Shown here: piece by piece, positions 49,024-60,257 of the stretch | Numbering within the stretch: the stretch's first letter is position 1 | How the letters are laid out: every line of letters starts with the position of its first letter | From: Aeromonas jandaei | GTDB lineage: Bacteria; Pseudomonadota; Gammaproteobacteria; Enterobacterales; Aeromonadaceae | Length of the DNA stretch: 64,000 nt | Direction: 5' to 3' | Assembly: GCF_037890695.1 (NCBI RefSeq) | Contig: NZ_CP149571.1 | Location: forward strand, 696,001 to 760,000 | Notes under the pieces: model-generated | The model's input: only the letters and a program-made list of their open reading frames with translations | Told to the model about the DNA's origin: nothing | Database searches by the model: none | Made by a program: the position numbers and the translations under genes

Positions 49024-49860
49024 TCACTTTCTAAACACATAATTCCCGCGAATTTTGCGCCACAGTCCAAACACATCGGTACGGGGGAAGATGGCGATCC
49101 GGCGGATCTGGTAGGGGTCCTGGTGCATCGCTTTGGGGCCACTGTTGGTGGCAACGGCAAAACGATACCCTGCGGCTATGGCCTGCTCCTTGGCACTCTC
49201 GTTGATGTCTCCGTAAGGATAGGCAAACGAGAGCAGCGGCTGGCCAAGCAAGGCCTCAAGCTGGCGTTTGTTTTCCTGAATTTCATGGGCTTGTTGCTCT
49301 GGCGAGAGCTTGCTCAGGCGAGGATGGGTCAGGGTGTGACCGCCAATCTCCACATGGCCACTCGCCGCCAACGCCTTGATCTGCTCACCATTCATCAGGG
49401 AAACAGACGTATCGGGATTGGTCGGATGCTCCACATCCCAACGGTTATAGCCTTCGCCAGTCACCACGTACACCACTGCTTTGTAACCATATTTTTCCAG
49501 CAGCGGCAGCATGCGGGTCAGATTGTCCTGATAACCGTCATCGGCAGTGATCATCAGGTACTTCTTGCCGTATTGCAGACGGTGGATAAAGCCTTTGTCC
49601 GCCAGATCGCGGAAAGTCAGGGTCTCGTAGCCGAGCCACTTCATCAGGCGCAGGTGCTTCTCGAACATGGTGATCGGCATCCAGGTGCCGTGAACCCCTT
49701 TCTCACTTTCGTGTTCGATAAAGCGGTGGTACATGATGACCGGCATCTCGCGGCGCAGGGTTTCAACCACAGCATCCTGATAGATGGTTTCGAGGCCGGA
49801 TACTACCCCCTGCAAGCCGTACTCGTCCTGAATCCGCTGGCGAATGGCTTCCGGCACCAC
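49024..49860 (-). CDS. wahA: Polysaccharide-deacetylase half of a frame-shifted wahA-like gene
   Basis: Carries the NodB/CE4 deacetylase domain, 278 codons from a GTG: MPVIMYHRFIEH, the metal/catalytic motif MITADDGYQDN, GHVEIGGHTLTHPRLSKL (H-X3-4-H) and LLSFAYPYGDINESAKEQA. No membrane segment or signal is seen. The frame continues upstream in phase, through KDLAIDFAALKGEIKSALASKV, to the point where the glycosyltransferase frame stops. The two are best read as one enzyme resembling Aeromonas WahA, which adds GlcNAc to the core and deacetylates it. The GTG is not preceded by a convincing ribosome site. Confidence 0.8.
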   Translation of the reverse strand: MVPEAIRQRIQDEYGLQGVVSGLETIYQDAVVETLRREMPVIMYHRFIEHESEKGVHGTWMPITMFEKHLRLMKWLGYETLTFRDLADKGFIHRLQYGKKYLMITADDGYQDNLTRMLPLLEKYGYKAVVYVVTGEGYNRWDVEHPTNPDTSVSLMNGEQIKALAASGHVEIGGHTLTHPRLSKLSPEQQAHEIQENKRQLEALLGQPLLSFAYPYGDINESAKEQAIAAGYRFAVATNSGPKAMHQDPYQIRRIAIFPRTDVFGLWRKIRGNYVFRK

Positions 49861-49892
49861 CTTGCTGGCCAGGGCGGATTTGATTTCGCCCT

Positions 49893-50783
49893 TCAGCGCA
49901 GCAAAATCGATAGCCAGATCCTTGAGCCAATATCGCCGAAGTTGCTGGCCAGCGCTTCATCCAGATTCTGTTCGGTCACCAGACCAATTGCCTTGGCTTC
50001 GCCGATGGCGAAGGCGGGCCGACCGCAGAGCAGCGCTTCCATGGCTACCCGACCGGCACCAATTACCAGGTCGCAACCCGCCAGCAGAGCTGGCACATCA
50101 TCGACATAACCGACAAACTCGGCACGCTCCTGAAAACGGGCAAAACGCTCGGGCACGCGGGTACCGCTCACAATCCGTACCTTGCAGGCATCCAGATCGA
50201 GTACTTCGTCGAGCAGGCGGTAGCACAGCTCCCCTTTGGGGCCACTCAAACGGCCAATGATGGCGATCACTGGCTTGTCATTATCCGGCGTCGGCACGGG
50301 CTGGAACTTGTCGGTCTCGATACCGTTGCGCAGCACCTGCACGATAGCGGGATCTACACCAAGGTTGTCGATGATCTGCCGGGCGATATCCTCGCAAACG
50401 GCGACAGCCCTGAATCCAAGGGCATGGAAGGCTTTGCGGGATGCATGTACCGGCTGACGACCATGTACCGTAGTGATCATGGGGGTGCCGGTCAGTTTGC
50501 AGGCAACATAGCTGCTCCAGCCTGAGGCGCGGGAGTGAGCATGCACCAACTGGATATGGTGCTTCTTGATGAGATAGATGAGGTAAAAGACGTGCCAGAA
50601 ACGGCGCAGGATACTGCGCTTGTTGAATCGAAGCTTGAAGACGGGACCAAGGGTCGGCTTGGTCAGCGTATCCGACACATAAAAGACGTTGTGACCACGC
50701 CGGGTCAGTTCGTTGCCGACCGTGGTGGCATAAACCTCGGCGCCCGTCACTTCGAGCTGAGAGAGAGCCATCAATATGTTCAT
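49893..50783 (-). CDS. wahA: Glycosyltransferase (GT4) half of a frame-shifted wahA-like gene
   Basis: N-terminal 296 codons of the apparently split bifunctional enzyme. GT4 features are MALSQLEVTGAEVYATTVGNEL, the VHAHSRASGWSSYVA loop, VLRNGIETDKFQP, IGRLSGPKGELCYRLL and GCDLVIGAGRVAMEALLCGRPAFAIG with the catalytic Glu. After the sequence ALASNFGDIG the frame runs into unrelated SRIWLSILLR and stops, while the missing C-terminal segment of the domain continues in the deacetylase frame. Restoring one C near 49925-49928 fuses both halves into 586 residues. Likely a pseudogene or a sequencing error. Confidence 0.8.
   Translation of the reverse strand: MNILMALSQLEVTGAEVYATTVGNELTRRGHNVFYVSDTLTKPTLGPVFKLRFNKRSILRRFWHVFYLIYLIKKHHIQLVHAHSRASGWSSYVACKLTGTPMITTVHGRQPVHASRKAFHALGFRAVAVCEDIARQIIDNLGVDPAIVQVLRNGIETDKFQPVPTPDNDKPVIAIIGRLSGPKGELCYRLLDEVLDLDACKVRIVSGTRVPERFARFQERAEFVGYVDDVPALLAGCDLVIGAGRVAMEALLCGRPAFAIGEAKAIGLVTEQNLDEALASNFGDIGSRIWLSILLR
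49924..49928 (-). other. Apparent one-base deletion splitting wahA
   Basis: On the minus strand GGCTCAAG replaces a likely GGCCTCAAG. Adding one C turns GDIG-SRIWLS into GDIG-LKDLAIDF and joins the upstream and downstream frames without a stop. The total span (49024-50783, 1760 bases) is one short of a multiple of three. Confidence 0.75.
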
Positions 50784-50891
50784 TGCGTGGTTACCTGGTA
50801 GAAACTGAGAAAAACAGTGACAAACAACAGAGCCGGAAACAGGTAGAGCCTGCTTCCGGCTTGTCTACATAGGCAGTGTAAAGCTCACCCG

Positions 50892-51845
50892 TTAGCGGTT
50901 GAGCCATGCCATGTAATCTGCAACCCCTTCAGCCACAGTCTTGAACTCGGCGTCATAACCTGCGTTGCGCAGCTTGGTCATGTCGGCCTGGGTAAAGCTC
51001 TGGTAGCGGCCCTTGAGGTGATCCGGGAAGGGGATGTATTCGATAGAACCCTTCTGATGATGTTTGATCACCGCTTCTGCCACGTTCTGGAACGGCTCGG
51101 CGCGGCCGGTACCACAGTTGAAGATGCCGGAGTGCTGCGGGTTCTGCCAGAACCAGAGGTTTACCTTGCAGACGTCGTCGATATAGATGAAGTCACGCAT
51201 CTGGCCACCGTTGGGGAAACCGTCGCAACCTTCGAACAGCTTGGGATTCTCGCCCTTCTTCACCTGGGTATTGAGGTGGAAGGCAACGGATGCCATGGAG
51301 CCTTTATGCTGCTCGCGCGGGCCGTAGACGTTGAAGTACTTGAGGCCAACGACCTGTGAGTTGATCTCCGGCATCCAGCGGCGCACGTACTGGTCGAACA
51401 GCTGCTTGGAGTAGCCATAGACGTTGAGCGGCTGTTCGAACTTGGGATCTTCGATGAAGTTGTCGTTGCGACCGCCGTAGGTGGCGGCAGAAGAGGCATA
51501 AATGAACGGAATTTCACGCTCGATGCAGTAGTGGAACAGGTCCTTGGAGTACTCGTAGTTGACCTCCATGATGAACTTGCCGTTCCACTCGGTCGTCGCC
51601 GAGCAGGCACCTTCGTGGAAGATAACCTCAATGCCGTCCCACTCTTCGAATTCGTCGCCGGAGACGATACGCGCCTGGAACTCGTCTTTGTCCATGTAGT
51701 CAGCGATGGTCAGATCGACCAGATTGACGAACTTGGTGCCGTCGGTCAGGTCATCAATGACCACGATATCGGTCCGTCCTTGAGCGTTCAGCTGCTTGAC
51801 CAGATTGCTGCCGATAAAGCCAGCACCGCCAGTTACTACGATCAT
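50892..51845 (-). CDS. hldD: ADP-L-glycero-D-manno-heptose 6-epimerase
   Basis: HldD (RfaD/GmhD) makes the ADP-heptose used for the LPS inner core. The 317-residue product has the NADP-binding [20 protein letters not shown], the ADYMDKDEF segment, the YGYSK (Tyr-X3-Lys) catalytic pair, [22 protein letters not shown] and [11 protein letters not shown], all as in E. coli. The ATG at 51845 follows GAGG; a longer frame to 52025 reaches into the divergent tetR gene. It opens the LPS core cluster, divergent from a TetR gene. Confidence 0.97.
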   Translation of the reverse strand: MIVVTGGAGFIGSNLVKQLNAQGRTDIVVIDDLTDGTKFVNLVDLTIADYMDKDEFQARIVSGDEFEEWDGIEVIFHEGACSATTEWNGKFIMEVNYEYSKDLFHYCIEREIPFIYASSAATYGGRNDNFIEDPKFEQPLNVYGYSKQLFDQYVRRWMPEINSQVVGLKYFNVYGPREQHKGSMASVAFHLNTQVKKGENPKLFEGCDGFPNGGQMRDFIYIDDVCKVNLWFWQNPQHSGIFNCGTGRAEPFQNVAEAVIKHHQKGSIEYIPFPDHLKGRYQSFTQADMTKLRNAGYDAEFKTVAEGVADYMAWLNR

Positions 51846-52002
51846 GGAGTTTGCCTCTCGTACGTTGATGGCTACATGTGACTGCTTGTTAAAGCTGTGT
51901 ATAGTGAGCCAATTTGAAATTGCCGAAAAGTTTATCACGGGCAGTCTGGGGATTCGACCTTGTTCCATTTGTCCCGGACGGAACCCGTTGGAGGAATGAG
52001 TG

Positions 52003-52647
52003 ATGAAGACCAGAGACAGGATCATTCACAGCGCCACCGAGCTGTTTAACGATCAGGGTGAGCGCAACATCACCACCAACCATATTGCGGCGCACATGGG
52101 CATCAGTCCGGGCAACCTCTATTACCACTTCCGTAATAAAGAGGACATCATCCACTCCATCTTCGATCAATATGCCCGCCACCTGAGCGAAAGCTTCATC
52201 CCGACCCGCAACCGTGAAATCACCCTGCAGGATTTGATGGGTTATCTGGATGCCATCTTCTATCTGATGTGGCAGTTCCGCTTCTTCTACGCCAACCTGC
52301 CGGACATCCTGAGTCGGGACGAGCCACTGCAGCAGAAATACCTCAAGGCGCAGGAGCAGATGAGATCCTCGGTCGTGACCCTGCTCAAGAGCCTGCGCGA
52401 AGGGGGCATCATAGATGTTACCGATGCCGATCTGCCGGATCTCGGCCAAACCATCAAGATGGTGGTCACCTGCTGGATCCCGTTCCAGATTGCCCAGGCC
52501 CCCAATACCCGCATCACCAAGCCACTGCTCTATCAGGGAGTACTAAAGGTGCTGTTTCTGCTTCGCCCCTACGTACAACCGCAAGTCGCCGAACAGATCC
52601 AGCAGCTGGAGCAACACTACCGCCAACTAGCCCAACCAGCTGGGTGA
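52003..52647 (+). CDS. TetR/AcrR-family transcriptional regulator
   Basis: A 214-residue regulator with the [36 protein letters not shown] at about residues 23-56. The remainder is helical, with an aromatic-rich segment ([22 protein letters not shown]) suggesting a hydrophobic ligand. The ATG at 52003 has GGAGG eight bases upstream. It is divergent from hldD and precedes kbl-tdh by 115 bases. Its targets cannot be named from sequence; the neighbouring promoters are candidates. Confidence 0.9.
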   Translation: MKTRDRIIHSATELFNDQGERNITTNHIAAHMGISPGNLYYHFRNKEDIIHSIFDQYARHLSESFIPTRNREITLQDLMGYLDAIFYLMWQFRFFYANLPDILSRDEPLQQKYLKAQEQMRSSVVTLLKSLREGGIIDVTDADLPDLGQTIKMVVTCWIPFQIAQAPNTRITKPLLYQGVLKVLFLLRPYVQPQVAEQIQQLEQHYRQLAQPAG

Positions 52648-52762
52648 GATCTGTTTCACAATTGTTTAATTGCAGAACAATAATTTGAATTAACCGCAAC
52701 AAACTGAAGTAAAATGTGGCCCTCTGTTGATACTCAGCTGAAATAGCCAATAAGGATCGAGG

Positions 52763-53953
52763 ATGTCTAACGGATTCTATCGTCACCTGACCGAGCAACT
52801 GCATCAGGTGCAAGCTGAAGGGTTGTACAAGCAGGAACGCATCATCACCTCCGCCCAGCAGGCAAGCATCGCCGTGGGTGGGGAGCAGGTACTGAACTTC
52901 TGTGCCAACAACTATCTGGGATTGGCCAATCACCCGGATCTGATCGCCGCGGCCCATCAGGGCCTCGACAGCCACGGCTTCGGCATGGCCTCGGTGCGCT
53001 TTATCTGTGGCACCCAGGATCAGCACAAGGAGCTGGAGCAGAAGATGTCTGCCTTCCTGGGCACCGAAGACACCATCCTCTACTCCTCCTGCTTCGATGC
53101 CAACGGCGGTCTGTTCGAGACCCTGTTCGGCGCCGAAGACGCCATCATCTCCGATGCACTCAACCACGCCTCCATCATCGATGGTGTGCGCCTGTGCAAG
53201 GCCAAACGCTATCGCTACGCCAACAACGACATGGCAGAGCTGGAAGCCCAGCTGAAACAGGCTGACGCCGATGGCGCCCGCTTCAAGCTGATCGCCACTG
53301 ATGGCGTATTCTCCATGGATGGCGTTATCGCCGACCTCAAATCCATCTGCGATCTGGCCGACAAATACGATGCGCTGGTAATGGTGGATGACTCCCACGC
53401 CGTCGGCTTTATCGGTGAAAACGGTCGCGGCACCCACGAATATTGCGGTGTAATGGATCGGGTCGATATCATCACCGGCACTCTGGGCAAGGCACTCGGT
53501 GGCGCCTCCGGCGGTTATACCTCCGGCAAGAAAGAGGTGATCGACTGGCTGCGCCAGCGCTCCCGCCCCTACCTCTTCTCCAACTCGCTGGCCCCCTCCA
53601 TCGTTGCAGCCACCATCAAGGTGATCGACATGTTGGCCGAAGGTCACGACCTGCGCGCCCGCCTGCAGGAGAACAGCCGCTATTTCCGCGAGCGCATGAG
53701 TGCTGCCGGCTTTACCCTGGCTGGGGCCGATCACGCCATCATTCCGGTGATGCTGGGCGATGCCAAGCTGGCTGCCGAGATGGCCAGCCGCATGCTGGCG
53801 GCCGGTATCTACGTGGTAGGTTTCTCCTTCCCGGTAGTGCCGAAAGGTCAGGCGCGCATTCGTACCCAGATGTCCGCCGCCCACACCCGCGAGCAGCTGG
53901 ACAAGGCGATCGATGCCTTCATCCGCATTGGCCGCGAGCTCGCCATCATCTGA
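52763..53953 (+). CDS. kbl: 2-amino-3-ketobutyrate CoA ligase (glycine C-acetyltransferase)
   Basis: PLP enzyme that cleaves 2-amino-3-ketobutyrate with CoA to glycine and acetyl-CoA, the second step of threonine degradation. The 396-residue product shows [69 protein letters not shown], and the Schiff-base lysine in [14 protein letters not shown]. It is followed 60 bases later by tdh; the pair forms the standard kbl-tdh operon. An AAGGATCGAGG ribosome site precedes the ATG. Confidence 0.97.
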   Translation: MSNGFYRHLTEQLHQVQAEGLYKQERIITSAQQASIAVGGEQVLNFCANNYLGLANHPDLIAAAHQGLDSHGFGMASVRFICGTQDQHKELEQKMSAFLGTEDTILYSSCFDANGGLFETLFGAEDAIISDALNHASIIDGVRLCKAKRYRYANNDMAELEAQLKQADADGARFKLIATDGVFSMDGVIADLKSICDLADKYDALVMVDDSHAVGFIGENGRGTHEYCGVMDRVDIITGTLGKALGGASGGYTSGKKEVIDWLRQRSRPYLFSNSLAPSIVAATIKVIDMLAEGHDLRARLQENSRYFRERMSAAGFTLAGADHAIIPVMLGDAKLAAEMASRMLAAGIYVVGFSFPVVPKGQARIRTQMSAAHTREQLDKAIDAFIRIGRELAII

Positions 53954-54013
53954 TTTGTATCGAGGGGCCCTGTGCCCCTCCCTTCTTTCCGCATTCATAG
54001 CAAAGGATCCGCC

Positions 54014-55042
<1,029 letters not shown>

Positions 55043-55063
55043 CCTGTTACCCTTAACTTGTTA

Positions 55064-55092
55064 AAACCCGGCATCAGCCGGGTTTCTTTTTC
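55064..55092 (+). terminator. Intrinsic terminator after tdh
   Basis: AAACCCGGC / GCCGGGTTT stem with a four-base loop and CTTTTT tail. Confidence 0.9.
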
Positions 55093-55141
55093 AGAAGCAC
55101 AGCGTCAGACAGCGTGATACGGGCCAAAAGTTTGCTTGCAG

Positions 55142-55197
55142 AGTGTTTAACACTTCACACACAAGCGTTTAAATGGCTGTAACTATTCGGTTATAAT
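55142..55197 (+). promoter_or_regulatory. Promoter region of cytochrome c5 with 13-bp palindrome
   Basis: AGTGTT-T-AACACT at 55142-55154 is a perfect palindrome. Further down is a perfect TATAAT (55192-55197) with a weak TTAAAT 17 bases before it. The palindrome sits at about -60 and could bind an activator; which one is not known. Confidence 0.5.
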
Positions 55198-55238
55198 CCG
55201 TCCGGTTCACAGGGATAATAAGAGAGTGCTGGGAGTAT

Positions 55239-55694
55239 ATGAGCGTGCTGAAAAAACTGAGCTATCTGCTGGCTGTCGGTATGACCGCTGTCAGCCTGTC
55301 CGGAGCAGTATTTGCTGCTGACAATATGTCACCGGATGCCATTGCCGAGCGGATCAAACCGGTCGGTCAGGTCTATACCGCCAAGGATCTGGAAGGTATT
55401 GCCGGTGCGGGCGCAGCGCCTGCGGCAGCCGCTTCTTCCGGCCCGCGCGATGGCGAAACCGTGTTCAAGGGCGCCTGCTTCGCCTGTCACGACACCGGTG
55501 CAGCCGGCGCGCCCAAACGTGGCGACAAAGCGGCTTGGGAGCCCCGTATCGCCCAGGGCATTGAAACGCTCAAGAAGCATGCCATCGGTGGCTTTACCGG
55601 CAAATCCGGCATGATGCCTCCACGCGGCACCTGCGCAACTTGTAGTGACGAAGAGATTGAGAACGCCATCCACTACATGATCGACAAGCTCTAA
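55239..55694 (+). CDS. Cytochrome c5 family protein
   Basis: Small periplasmic monohaem electron carrier, 151 residues. A signal peptide (LSYLLAVGMTAVSLSGAVFA, cleaved before ADN) is followed by an Ala-rich linker and a c-type cytochrome domain with the haem motif CFACH and the distal Met in KSGMMPPRG. The extra CATC cysteine pair close to the C-terminus is typical of cytochrome c5. GGGAG lies upstream of the ATG. It probably serves terminal oxidases or reductases. Confidence 0.93.
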   Translation: MSVLKKLSYLLAVGMTAVSLSGAVFAADNMSPDAIAERIKPVGQVYTAKDLEGIAGAGAAPAAAASSGPRDGETVFKGACFACHDTGAAGAPKRGDKAAWEPRIAQGIETLKKHAIGGFTGKSGMMPPRGTCATCSDEEIENAIHYMIDKL

Positions 55695-55699
55695 GTATT

Positions 55700-55730
55700 T
55701 GAAAGGGCCGCATATGCGGCCCTTTCAATC
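55700..55730 (+). terminator. Intrinsic terminator after cytochrome c5
   Basis: GAAAGGGCCGCAT / ATGCGGCCCTTTC, a 13-base palindromic stem with almost no loop. Confidence 0.85.
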
Positions 55731-55784
55731 TATCGCCTTCCAGCTACTCTTGTATGGTAGACATACTCGGGAGTTGCTCATCTC

Positions 55785-58061
55785 ATGTCGTCCCAATCCA
55801 TCGAATCCCACTATTCAACTCCTCTGCTGGCGTTGGTCTCGGCCATTATGGACTTTCCCGCGCCGCACACAGCAACGACCGATAACTACGACGCCCTGAT
55901 CCAGCAGATTGACCAACTCTGCCCCCTGCAACACTTTGGCATGCTGGGCCTCTCCGATACCGGGTTGAACTGGGTCTATGCCCACAAGATCAGTGACTCG
56001 TTCAAACAGCAGCTGGGACGGGAGCAGTCCCGGATCACCGATCAACTGACCCAGCTGGATGAGGCCGATGGCTGGTGCGTTTTTCCCATCGAACATGGTC
56101 AGGTACAGTGGTTGCTGGCACGCAGCACACCAACAGATCTCCCGACCCTGCGCCTGCTGCTCGAATGTCTGGCCAAACGGCTGACCGAAACCCAGGCAGG
56201 CTCCCATCTGGCAGAGCCCCCCTCTCCACTGATCCGTAAAGACCCCAACTGGCAGAAGAAAATCGAGAGCATCAGCCGCATCATGCGACTGGCCAATACC
56301 CTTCCCGGTCAGGCCCTCTTCTCTCAGCTGGAAGCTGTGCTGCGCCAGATGCTGGCTATTGAGGACATGCTGCTGGTCAGGCTCAATACTCACAAGCTGG
56401 AAAAGGTCTACCCGGCGACCCCCCATCAGAGTGATGAGTTCATCAGCGGCTTGTGTCATAGCACCAGCAATATCGAGGTCAGCAAAGAGTCGCTGTTCTG
56501 GCACAGCATGCCGCTGCGCCTGCAACAACAGTATTTCGCCCACTTTATCATCAGCACATCCACCCCGTTGGAGACAGATGACAAACTCTTCCTCGACTTT
56601 TTGCGCGGCCAGCTGACCCTGCTGCTTGAGTTGAAGCGGATCCGCCAGCAGCTCAACGACATCAATACCGAAGACTCCATCAACCAGCGCCTCCAGCAGC
56701 TGCGCCAGACCAACCTCAGATTACAAAAGCAGCTCAAACAGCATCAGGAGCTGGAACGCAGGCTGCAATTTGACGCCCTGCACGACCCGCTAACCCAGCT
56801 GCCCAACCGGGCTTTGCTGATGAATCACCTCAACCACGCCATGACCCACTACAACCGCTACAAATCGCCCGGGTTTGCCGTGATTTTTATCGATGTGGAT
56901 CACTTCAAGCAGATCAACGATACCCTGGGCCACAGCGCCGGGGATCAGTTGCTCAAGGAGATAAGCCGCCGCCTGCAAACCTGCATTCGGCAAAATGATT
57001 TGGTGGCAAGGCTGGGAGGGGACGAGTTCGTCATCTATCTGGACAGCAGCAAGAACGATGACGACATCAGCCCGGTTTTGAACCGGATCATCAGCCGGCT
57101 CTCCTACCCTTTCAGGCTGCTCGGCAACGAGCTGAGCATCACCGTCAGCCTGGGCGTCTCTATCGCATCCGAACAAACAACGGACATCAGCCAGTTGCTT
57201 CATCAGGCCGATCTCGCCATGTATCAGGCCAAGCGCAATGGCCGTAGCCGCATCGTCAGCTACTCGGAGGATTGCATAAGCCAGAACTGGAACTCGCCGG
57301 AAGAGATGCTGGCCAGAGCCCTGCGCGAAGGGCGTATCGTCCCCTACTTCCAGCCAGTGATCCGGCTGCAGGACAGCCGGCTGACCGGCCTTGAGGTGAT
57401 GGCTCGCTGGCTGACGGAAGAAGGTGTGCTGAAAGATGCCTTTGATTTCATCCCGCTGGCGGAACAGTGCGGCCTTATTCTCGAGCTGGATTACCAGATC
57501 CTGCGCCACACCTGCCAGCAGCTGAAAAACTGGTTGCCACTGTCGGGACAGAGCAAGTTCAAGGTAGCGATAAATCTCTCCGGCAAGCATCTGGTCAACC
57601 ACGACCATATCATGCGGCTGATAACCATTCTGGAAGAGGAGGGGGTCTCCCCCAGCTACCTGATATTTGAATTTAACGAGCGGGAGCTGTCACGGCAGGA
57701 TTCCGATGCGCTGGCCTCGCTGCACGAGCTGCGCGCCAAGGGCATCCAGATCAGCCTCGACGATTTTGGGACAGGATTCTCCTCTCTCAACGCCCTGTTC
57801 CACTTCCCGGTGGACTACATCAAGGTGGATGACAGCTTTACCCAGCGCATGTTGCAGTCCCCCAAAGACCTCGCGCTAATCCGCGCCATGCGCGACATCT
57901 GTCAGGATCTGGATTACACCCTGGTGGTGGAAGGCATCGAGAACCAGCAGCAATTGCAGAAACTGATCGATATTGGCTGCCGGATGGGACAGGGCCGTTA
58001 TATCTCACCGCCCATGCCGGGCACAGACATAGTACCGCTGCTCACCCCGGCCAGCCTTTAG
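55785..58061 (+). CDS. GGDEF-EAL (c-di-GMP synthesis/degradation) protein
   Basis: A 758-residue soluble regulator. Residues 1-300 form an unassigned, possibly GAF-like sensory region, followed by a coiled coil (about 280-325, rich in Gln/Leu/Arg). The GGDEF domain starts at DALHDPLTQLPNR, has GGDEF intact at 411-415 and a product-inhibition I-site RQND five residues before it. The EAL domain from about 500 reads Glu-Val-Met at 537-539 in place of EAL but keeps the catalytic Glu, DDFGTG (659-664) and VVEGIEN. Both activities look possible. No membrane segment or signal peptide was seen. Confidence 0.92.
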   Translation: MSSQSIESHYSTPLLALVSAIMDFPAPHTATTDNYDALIQQIDQLCPLQHFGMLGLSDTGLNWVYAHKISDSFKQQLGREQSRITDQLTQLDEADGWCVFPIEHGQVQWLLARSTPTDLPTLRLLLECLAKRLTETQAGSHLAEPPSPLIRKDPNWQKKIESISRIMRLANTLPGQALFSQLEAVLRQMLAIEDMLLVRLNTHKLEKVYPATPHQSDEFISGLCHSTSNIEVSKESLFWHSMPLRLQQQYFAHFIISTSTPLETDDKLFLDFLRGQLTLLLELKRIRQQLNDINTEDSINQRLQQLRQTNLRLQKQLKQHQELERRLQFDALHDPLTQLPNRALLMNHLNHAMTHYNRYKSPGFAVIFIDVDHFKQINDTLGHSAGDQLLKEISRRLQTCIRQNDLVARLGGDEFVIYLDSSKNDDDISPVLNRIISRLSYPFRLLGNELSITVSLGVSIASEQTTDISQLLHQADLAMYQAKRNGRSRIVSYSEDCISQNWNSPEEMLARALREGRIVPYFQPVIRLQDSRLTGLEVMARWLTEEGVLKDAFDFIPLAEQCGLILELDYQILRHTCQQLKNWLPLSGQSKFKVAINLSGKHLVNHDHIMRLITILEEEGVSPSYLIFEFNERELSRQDSDALASLHELRAKGIQISLDDFGTGFSSLNALFHFPVDYIKVDDSFTQRMLQSPKDLALIRAMRDICQDLDYTLVVEGIENQQQLQKLIDIGCRMGQGRYISPPMPGTDIVPLLTPASL

Positions 58062-58063
58062 GG

Positions 58064-60076
58064 TCAATCCTTCTTGAACATGGCGCGCAGATTGGCCACC
58101 GCCATCTGCCCCTTCTGCTGGCGCTCCTCGGCCGTCACCTTCTTCTGGTTTTCCCACTCCAGATCATCCTGTGGCAACTCCAGCAGGAAGCGGCTCGGCT
58201 CCGGACGCACAGACTCGCCGTACTGACGCCGCTCCTTGCAAAGGGTAAAGGTCAGCTCGGTCTGGGCCCGGGTGATGCCCACATAGGCGAGACGCCGCTC
58301 CTCCTCCACATTGTCCTCATCAATGCTGGTCTGGTGGGGCAGCAAGCCCTCCTCCATCCCCACCATGTAGACATAGGGGAACTCCAACCCCTTGGAGGCA
58401 TGCAACGTCATCAACTGCACCTGATCCGCGTCGTCCTCCCCCTCGTTGCGCTCCATCATGTCGCGCAGAGTGAGGCGAGTAACCACCTGTGCCAGCGTCA
58501 TCGACTCCTCCAGCTCATCCCCCTCCAGCATCTCGGTGATCCAGCGATAGAGGGTAGAGACGTTCTGCATCCGCATCTCGGCTGCTTTCGGGCTGGGCGA
58601 GGTCTCGTAGAGCCACTCTTCGTAGTGGATCTCCTTGATCATGTCCCGCACCGCCTCCACCGGATTGCCGCGCAGCGCCTCATCGCCAAGGCGTACCAAC
58701 CAGTTGGTGAATGCCTGCAGGGCCACGAGGCCCCGCCCGGAGAGGTGCTGCTCCAGCCCCAGCTCGAAGCTGGCGGCAAACAGACTTTTGCCGCGCTGGT
58801 TGGCGTATTGGCCCAGCTTCTCCAGCGTGGTGGGACCAATCTCGCGGCGCGGCAAGTTGACCACCCGCAGGAAGGCAGTGTCCTCGTCCGGATTCACCAG
58901 CAACTTGAGGTAGGCCATGATGTCCTTGATCTCGGTGCGGGAGAAAAACGAGGTGCCGCCGGAGATACGGTAAGGAATCCGGTTGGTCATCAGCGCCTTC
59001 TCGAAGATGCGCGACTGATGGTTGCCTCGATAGAGGATGGCGTAATCCTTGAACCGGGTGCGATTCATGAACTTGTGGCCCATCATTTCCGCGGCGATGC
59101 GCTCCGCCTCGTGCTCCTCATTCTTGGCAAACAGCACCTTGACCGGCACCCCGTAATCGAGCTCGGAGAAGAGCGCCTTGTCGAACACATGGGGGTTGTT
59201 GGCGATCAGGATGTTGGCGCACTTGAGGATGCGCCCCTTGGAGCGGTAGTTCTGCTCCAGCTTGATGAGCCGCAAGTTCGGAAAGTCTTCATTCAGCAGC
59301 ACCAGATTCTGCGGCTTGGCACCTCGCCAGGAGTAGATGGACTGGTCATCGTCCCCCACCACGGTAAAGCGGGCCCGCTCGCCGACGATCTGCTTCACCA
59401 GCTCGTACTGGCTGGTGTTGGTGTCCTGATACTCGTCGACCAGCAGGTAGCGGATCTTGTTCTGCCAGCGCTCGCGCACCTCCTGATTGCTCTTGAGCAG
59501 CAGGGTTGGCATCACGATGAGATCGTCAAAATCCAGCGCGTTATAGGCCACCATCTGGCGGTGATAACGCTCGTAGAGCTGGGCCATCAGCACCTCTTCC
59601 GGCCCGCGGGCAATGCGCATCGCGCGGGCTGGCAGAATCAGGTCGTTTTTCCAGTTGGAGATCTGGGTTATGAGGGCCGAGAGCTTGTCCTTGTCGTTGT
59701 CGAGCTCGTCTTCAGTCAATTCTTTCAGCAGAGCCAGCTGATCGGTATCGTCGAACAGGGAGAAGTTGGCCTTGAGATTCAGGCTCTTGTGCTCTCGGCG
59801 GATGATCTCGAGCCCCAGAGTATGGAAGGTGGAGACCATCAGCCCCCGCGCTTCCTTGCGGCCCAAAGTCTGGCCAACCCGCTCCTTCATCTCCCGTGCC
59901 GCCTTGTTGGTAAAGGTAACTGCGGCGATGTTGCGCGCGTTGTAGCCGCACTGCTGCACCAGATAGGCAATCTTGTTGGTGATGACGCGGGTCTTGCCCG
60001 ATCCGGCACCCGCCAGCACCAGGCAAGGGCCGGAAACATACTTGACCGCTTCGTTCTGATTGGGGTTGAGCTTCAT
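58064..60076 (-). CDS. rep: ATP-dependent DNA helicase Rep
   Basis: 3'-5' SF1 helicase that helps replication forks through protein obstacles. The 670-residue product starts [20 protein letters not shown] like E. coli Rep and contains [59 protein letters not shown] and [11 protein letters not shown]. The ATG at 60076 is chosen because upstream in-frame sequence has no family match. It is convergent with the GGDEF-EAL gene (two-base gap). It is the second UvrD-type helicase in the window. Confidence 0.97.
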   Translation of the reverse strand: MKLNPNQNEAVKYVSGPCLVLAGAGSGKTRVITNKIAYLVQQCGYNARNIAAVTFTNKAAREMKERVGQTLGRKEARGLMVSTFHTLGLEIIRREHKSLNLKANFSLFDDTDQLALLKELTEDELDNDKDKLSALITQISNWKNDLILPARAMRIARGPEEVLMAQLYERYHRQMVAYNALDFDDLIVMPTLLLKSNQEVRERWQNKIRYLLVDEYQDTNTSQYELVKQIVGERARFTVVGDDDQSIYSWRGAKPQNLVLLNEDFPNLRLIKLEQNYRSKGRILKCANILIANNPHVFDKALFSELDYGVPVKVLFAKNEEHEAERIAAEMMGHKFMNRTRFKDYAILYRGNHQSRIFEKALMTNRIPYRISGGTSFFSRTEIKDIMAYLKLLVNPDEDTAFLRVVNLPRREIGPTTLEKLGQYANQRGKSLFAASFELGLEQHLSGRGLVALQAFTNWLVRLGDEALRGNPVEAVRDMIKEIHYEEWLYETSPSPKAAEMRMQNVSTLYRWITEMLEGDELEESMTLAQVVTRLTLRDMMERNEGEDDADQVQLMTLHASKGLEFPYVYMVGMEEGLLPHQTSIDEDNVEEERRLAYVGITRAQTELTFTLCKERRQYGESVRPEPSRFLLELPQDDLEWENQKKVTAEERQQKGQMAVANLRAMFKKD

Positions 60077-60257
60077 GGGCCGGATCTCTTGGCTTATGAT
60101 GAGGGGCGGCATTGTACCAGAAATCACCCGACGAGCCGTACCTGCTGCACGGCAGGCAACCGCCAATCGGGCTTATCGCGCCTTGTGTTCGAGCGCTATT
60201 TTCAGGATCATGGCCGACCTTTCGAGATGATGACTTTTTCCGGATGATGAGGGGAGC

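Noticed and set aside
49024..49860. Deacetylase as an independent gene with GTG start
   Set aside because: The GTG lacks a good ribosome site and the frame is meaningful upstream of it, so a split fusion is the better explanation; the frame is still listed for its domain.
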